Assembly: GCA_003243455.1 (NCBI GenBank)
Contig: QFQS01000027.1
Span: 1 to 7,552 of the forward strand
Length of the DNA: 7,552 bases
Origin: Cereibacter sphaeroides
Lineage (GTDB): Bacteria > Pseudomonadota > Alphaproteobacteria > Rhodobacterales > Rhodobacteraceae
Direction: 5' to 3'
Shown here: positions 5,069 through 7,552 of the stretch, piece by piece
Layout: every line of letters starts with the position of its first letter
Numbering within the stretch: position 1 is the stretch's first letter
Notes under the pieces: model-generated
Told to the model about the DNA's origin: nothing
The model's database searches: none
What the model saw: only the letters and a program-made list of their open reading frames with translations
Translations under genes and position numbers: made by a program

Positions 5069-6708
5069 GTACGCACACGAGGAGGGCCGCATGACTGAAG
5101 CCTTCGCGCGAGGGCCGCTGGCGCGATGATGGGGCGCGTGAAGGTCCGGGCTTTTCGGCTGCGCGCAGGAGCCGCCACTGCCACGGCAGCAGCTCGTGGA
5201 GACGCGAGACGGGCAGATCGGCGATCCGGGCCAGGACGTCGGCGAGCCAGGCTTTTGGATCGACATCGTTGAGGCGAGCCGTGGCGATGAGGGTGAGGAT
5301 GACGGCGGCGCGGTCGGCGCCGCGCTGGCTGCCGGCGAAGGTCCAGTTGCGCCGCCCCAGAGCGATGCCCCGTAGCGCTCTTTCGGCCGCGTTGTTGCTG
5401 AGGCAGATCCTGCCGTCGTCGAGGAAGCGGGCGAAGTCGGCCCAGCGCCTGAGCATGTAGTTGATCGGCTTCAGGACCTCGGCGGAGCGCGAGAGGGTTT
5501 CGCGCTCGCGCAGCAACCAGTCATGCATGTCCTCGAGAAGCGGCCTGCTCTTCTCCTGCCGCACTGCCCGCCAGGGCAACCGGGGAGACTGGCTTTCCCC
5601 TCACGCCGTCGCGGGCCTTCTTCGCGATGTCGGCCAGCTCGAAGAAGCCGCGCCGGGCATGGGCGAAGCAAAAGGCCGGCGTGATCGGCTGTTCCTTCCG
5701 CTGCGGGTCGAACAGCGGCTCGAAGCCATTGTAACAGTCGCACTGAAGGATGCCGGCGAACCCGGCCAGATGCTTTTGAGGGTGCTCGCCGCGTCGGTCG
5801 CCCGAGGCGTAATAGACCACCGCCGGCGGCGCAGGTCCGGCGAAGGGGCCATCATCGCGAACATACGTCCAGATCCGCCCGGTCGCGCATTTGCCCTTCG
5901 CCAGGATCGGGACCGTCGTGTCGTCGCCATGCAGGCGCTCGGCCGCCAGCACATGGGCCTCGATCAGATCGAAGACTGGCCTCAGGGCGAAGCTGCCGTG
6001 GCCGACCTGGTCGGCCAGCGTCGATAGCGGCAGATCGATCCCCTCGGCCTTGAAGCGCGCGCTCTGACGGTTGAGCGGAGCGTGCATGCCGAACTTGTCG
6101 AAGAGGATCGTCGCCAGCAATTGCGGGCCGATGAAGCCGCGCGGTGTCGCATGGAACGGCGCCGGTGGCTGGCTGACCTTCCCGCAATCCCGGCAGCTGA
6201 ACTTCTCGCGCACCGTTTCGATCAGTTTGAAGCGGCGCGGGATTTCCTCCAGCGTCTGCGTCACGTCCTCGCCCAGCTTCGACAGCCGCGATCCCCCGCA
6301 GCACGCGCAGGCAGAGGGTGGATCGATGATGATCCGCTCGCGCTCGATGTCCTCCGGCCAGGGCTTGCGCACCGGCCGCTTGCGCGTGAAGGCGCGCACC
6401 GTCCCGCTCTTCGTCGCCGCGGCGGCGGCGGCAAGCTCGTCCTCGCTCGCCGCGGTCACGAGTTCGTCGAGCTGAAGTTCCATCTGCTCGATCAGCCGCG
6501 CCGTGCGTTCGGAACGCTGGCCGTATTTCTCGCGCTTCAGCTTCTCGATCATCAGCTGCAGATGCGCGATCAACGCCTCGGTGTCCGAGAGTTTTGCCTG
6601 CGCGCTGGCGGCCACGGCTTCGGCCTGCAACCGCGCCTCGCGTTCGGACCGTAGCGCCGCAAGGGCACTCGCGAGATCGCAAGGAAGATCGTCCGGCTTC
6701 ATCATCAC
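5028..6708 (-). pseudogene. tnpC: IS66 transposase TnpC, split by an internal deletion and frameshift
   Basis: The first frame starts with GTG at 6708 and codes 395 residues to a stop at 5521. It holds an N-terminal coiled coil (about 15-85), a zinc finger (C134-x2-C137 and C172-x2-C175), a conserved basic YGQRSER block, and the first two catalytic carboxylates, D262 in LHGDDTTVP and D324 in LQCDCYNG. At about 5568-5574 the frame breaks: VSPVAL runs into out-of-frame sequence, and a second frame resumes with AVRQEKSRPLLED. It carries the catalytic Glu in NNAAERALRG (codon 5384-5382) and the C-terminal ADVLARIADLPVSRLHELLPW segment. Intact relatives have roughly 25 residues (a stretch like EAVKRIDALFDIER) between these points, so about 70-75 bp are missing, with size 3n+2. 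The second frame has no stop before the IS end and reads 41 bp past the inverted repeat to 5028. The DDE triad is separated onto two frames, so the gene is very probably dead. Confidence 0.88.
5069..5089 (+). repeat. IS66 terminal inverted repeat beyond tnpC
   Basis: This end begins GTAC and matches the other end at 16 of 21 positions, including the shared ACGAGG and GGCCG blocks. The damaged tnpC reading frame runs straight through it. Confidence 0.75.
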
Positions 6709-6753
6709 GAAGCCAGTGAATCAGATTTTTCCTGCGATTTCAAAAGCTAAATG

Positions 6754-7101
6754 CTAGCCGACCCGCATCGGACGCCAGGTTTCCCGGGGTGCGCGCCAGT
6801 CGATTCCCGACAAAAGATAGCCAAGCTGCGCCGTCGAGATCGTCACTGCCCCATCCGCCGGGCTCGGCCACAAAAACCGCCCCCGCTCCAGCCGTTTTGT
6901 GAACAGGCAGGCCCCTTGGCCGTCATGCCAGATCACCTTCAAAAGATCGCCGCGGCGCCCTCGGAAACAGAACAGATGCCCGCTCAGCGGATCACGGCGA
7001 AGCACTTCCTGAACCTGCAGCGACAGGCCCGGAAAGCCCCGGCGCATGTCGGTGTAGCCCGTCGCCAGCCAGACCCGCACCCCAGGCGGAACCGGGATCA
7101 T
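6754..7101 (-). CDS. tnpB: IS66 accessory protein TnpB (Orf2)
   Basis: The protein has 115 residues, the normal length, and typical IS66 Orf2 sequence: VRVWLATGYTDMRRGFPGLS near the N-terminus, DPLSGHLFCFRGRRGDLLKV in the middle, and RLERGRFLWP with the late ISTAQLGYLLSGIDWR block. Its start codon overlaps the tnpA stop as ATGA (7101-7098), so translation is coupled. The next gene, tnpC, begins 45 bp after the stop. TnpB is needed together with TnpA and TnpC for IS66 transposition; its biochemical role is not well known. The frame is intact. Confidence 0.93.
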   Translation of the reverse strand: MIPVPPGVRVWLATGYTDMRRGFPGLSLQVQEVLRRDPLSGHLFCFRGRRGDLLKVIWHDGQGACLFTKRLERGRFLWPSPADGAVTISTAQLGYLLSGIDWRAPRETWRPMRVG

Positions 7102-7493
7102 CGTAGCGTCTCCAGGCCGCGGACAATCCGAAGCAGCGCATCGACATCAACGCGTCCGTCGACGACGATACGCCGCCCGTTCGACGTCACGATCTCGATC
7201 CGGCTGCCATCCACCGGCGGCGGGCTCGTCGTCGCCGTCACCTCCGGCACGATCACAGCCGGAATGAAGCCAGCGCTCGAAGCGGGACCAAGCCGCCCGG
7301 CACGTGCGGCATCGCGCCAATCGTTCAACTGAGAGCGCGTGATCGCGTACTTGCGCGCCGTTGCCGAGCCCAGTCGCCGACCCGAATAGCTCTCCTCAAC
7401 GATCCGCAGCTTCGCTTCATCGCTAAAGCGCCGCCGACCGCCCCGTTCAACGATCTCAAGCCGACTGATCGGCGTGCCTGTATAGACGTCCAT
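7098..7493 (-). CDS. tnpA: IS66 accessory protein TnpA (Orf1), helix-turn-helix
   Basis: The protein has 131 residues. A helix-turn-helix of the IS3/IS66 Orf1 type covers about residues 20-65 (RRRFSDEAKLRIVEESYSG, then the ATARKYAITRSQLNDWRD recognition region). The C-terminal half has the IS66-specific IEIVTSNGRRIVVDGRVDVD and ALLRIVRGLETL segments. It lies 59 bp inside the IS end and overlaps tnpB by ATGA. It is thought to bind the element's DNA. The start at 7493 was kept as the first plausible ATG; the upstream ribosome site is not obvious. The frame is intact. Confidence 0.92.
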   Translation of the reverse strand: MDVYTGTPISRLEIVERGGRRRFSDEAKLRIVEESYSGRRLGSATARKYAITRSQLNDWRDAARAGRLGPASSAGFIPAVIVPEVTATTSPPPVDGSRIEIVTSNGRRIVVDGRVDVDALLRIVRGLETLR

Positions 7494-7531
7494 ACAGACA
7501 CATTCTCACCCCCAAGCATCAATCCTCAAGA

Positions 7532-7552
7532 CGGCCGCCCTCGTAGGGGTAC
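7532..7552 (-). repeat. IS66 terminal inverted repeat upstream of tnpA
   Basis: Read on the minus strand from 7552 it starts GTACCCCTACGAGG and pairs with the repeat at 5069-5089 at 16 of 21 positions. It ends exactly at the last base of the window, so the true outer boundary is assumed from the GTA start. Confidence 0.72.

Larger units (their letters stand above)
5069..7552 (-). mobile_element. IS66-family insertion sequence with a damaged transposase gene
   Basis: The element is 2484 bp and carries the three-gene IS66 set tnpA, tnpB and tnpC on the minus strand. Its ends are imperfect inverted repeats: the left starts GTACGCACACGAGG at 5069, and the right, read on the minus strand from 7552, starts GTACCCCTACGAGG. 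Sixteen of the first 21 positions agree. Both begin with GTA, as IS66 ends usually do. The length is slightly below the usual 2.5-2.7 kb because of a deletion in tnpC. The right end coincides with the window edge, so the 8-bp target duplication expected next to gatctctc (5061-5068) cannot be checked. Confidence 0.88.

Noticed and set aside
5461..6654. Several plus-strand open frames across tnpC
   Set aside because: They are antisense to the transposase and have the arginine- and alanine-rich composition of GC-rich shadow frames.

Overview
The window is GC-rich throughout, and its gene families (an RHE_PE00001/DUF1612-type protein and an IS66 element of rhizobial type) point to an alphaproteobacterium, most likely Rhizobiales or a sphingomonad relative. 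It looks like an accessory island, plasmid or genomic island, rather than core chromosome: a broken antiviral system, two insertion sequences, and genes of poorly known role. No RNA genes or CRISPR arrays were seen.

Left part (1-2870): a CBASS antiphage locus. On the minus strand a patatin-like phospholipase effector (CapV type, 1830-673) is followed after 3 nt by a CD-NTase gene (from 669 leftwards) that carries the GS and DxD catalytic signature. The CD-NTase homology stops abruptly after residue 197. The 78 bp beyond it form a different kind of DNA: it begins TG at the junction and holds three units repeating about every 23 bp, which resembles the end of an IS21-family element. The signal-making enzyme is therefore probably knocked out by a transposon while the effector remains whole. 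Divergent to capV is a WYL-domain transcription factor (1959-2870) of the CapW/BrxR type, the known repressor family for CBASS operons. The 128 bp between the two start codons contain a 17-bp near-perfect palindrome that overlaps a TTGACG -35-like hexamer facing capV, a plausible CapW operator.

Middle (about 2902-4796): immediately after capW and in the same direction lies a Pol-beta-superfamily (MNT-type) nucleotidyltransferase with a helical C-terminal domain that includes an R-x4-H motif, possibly HEPN-like. Its place next to the CBASS regulator is the least explained part of the window. A terminator-like hairpin separates it from a convergent RHE_PE00001-type gene (4796-3681), a DUF1612-plus-winged-helix protein of unknown function.

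Right part (5069-7552): a complete IS66-family element bounded by imperfect inverted repeats beginning GTAC, the right one ending exactly at the window edge. tnpA and tnpB are intact and overlap by ATGA. tnpC has lost an estimated 70-75 bp internally, which shifts the frame before the last catalytic Glu, so the element is probably not autonomous.
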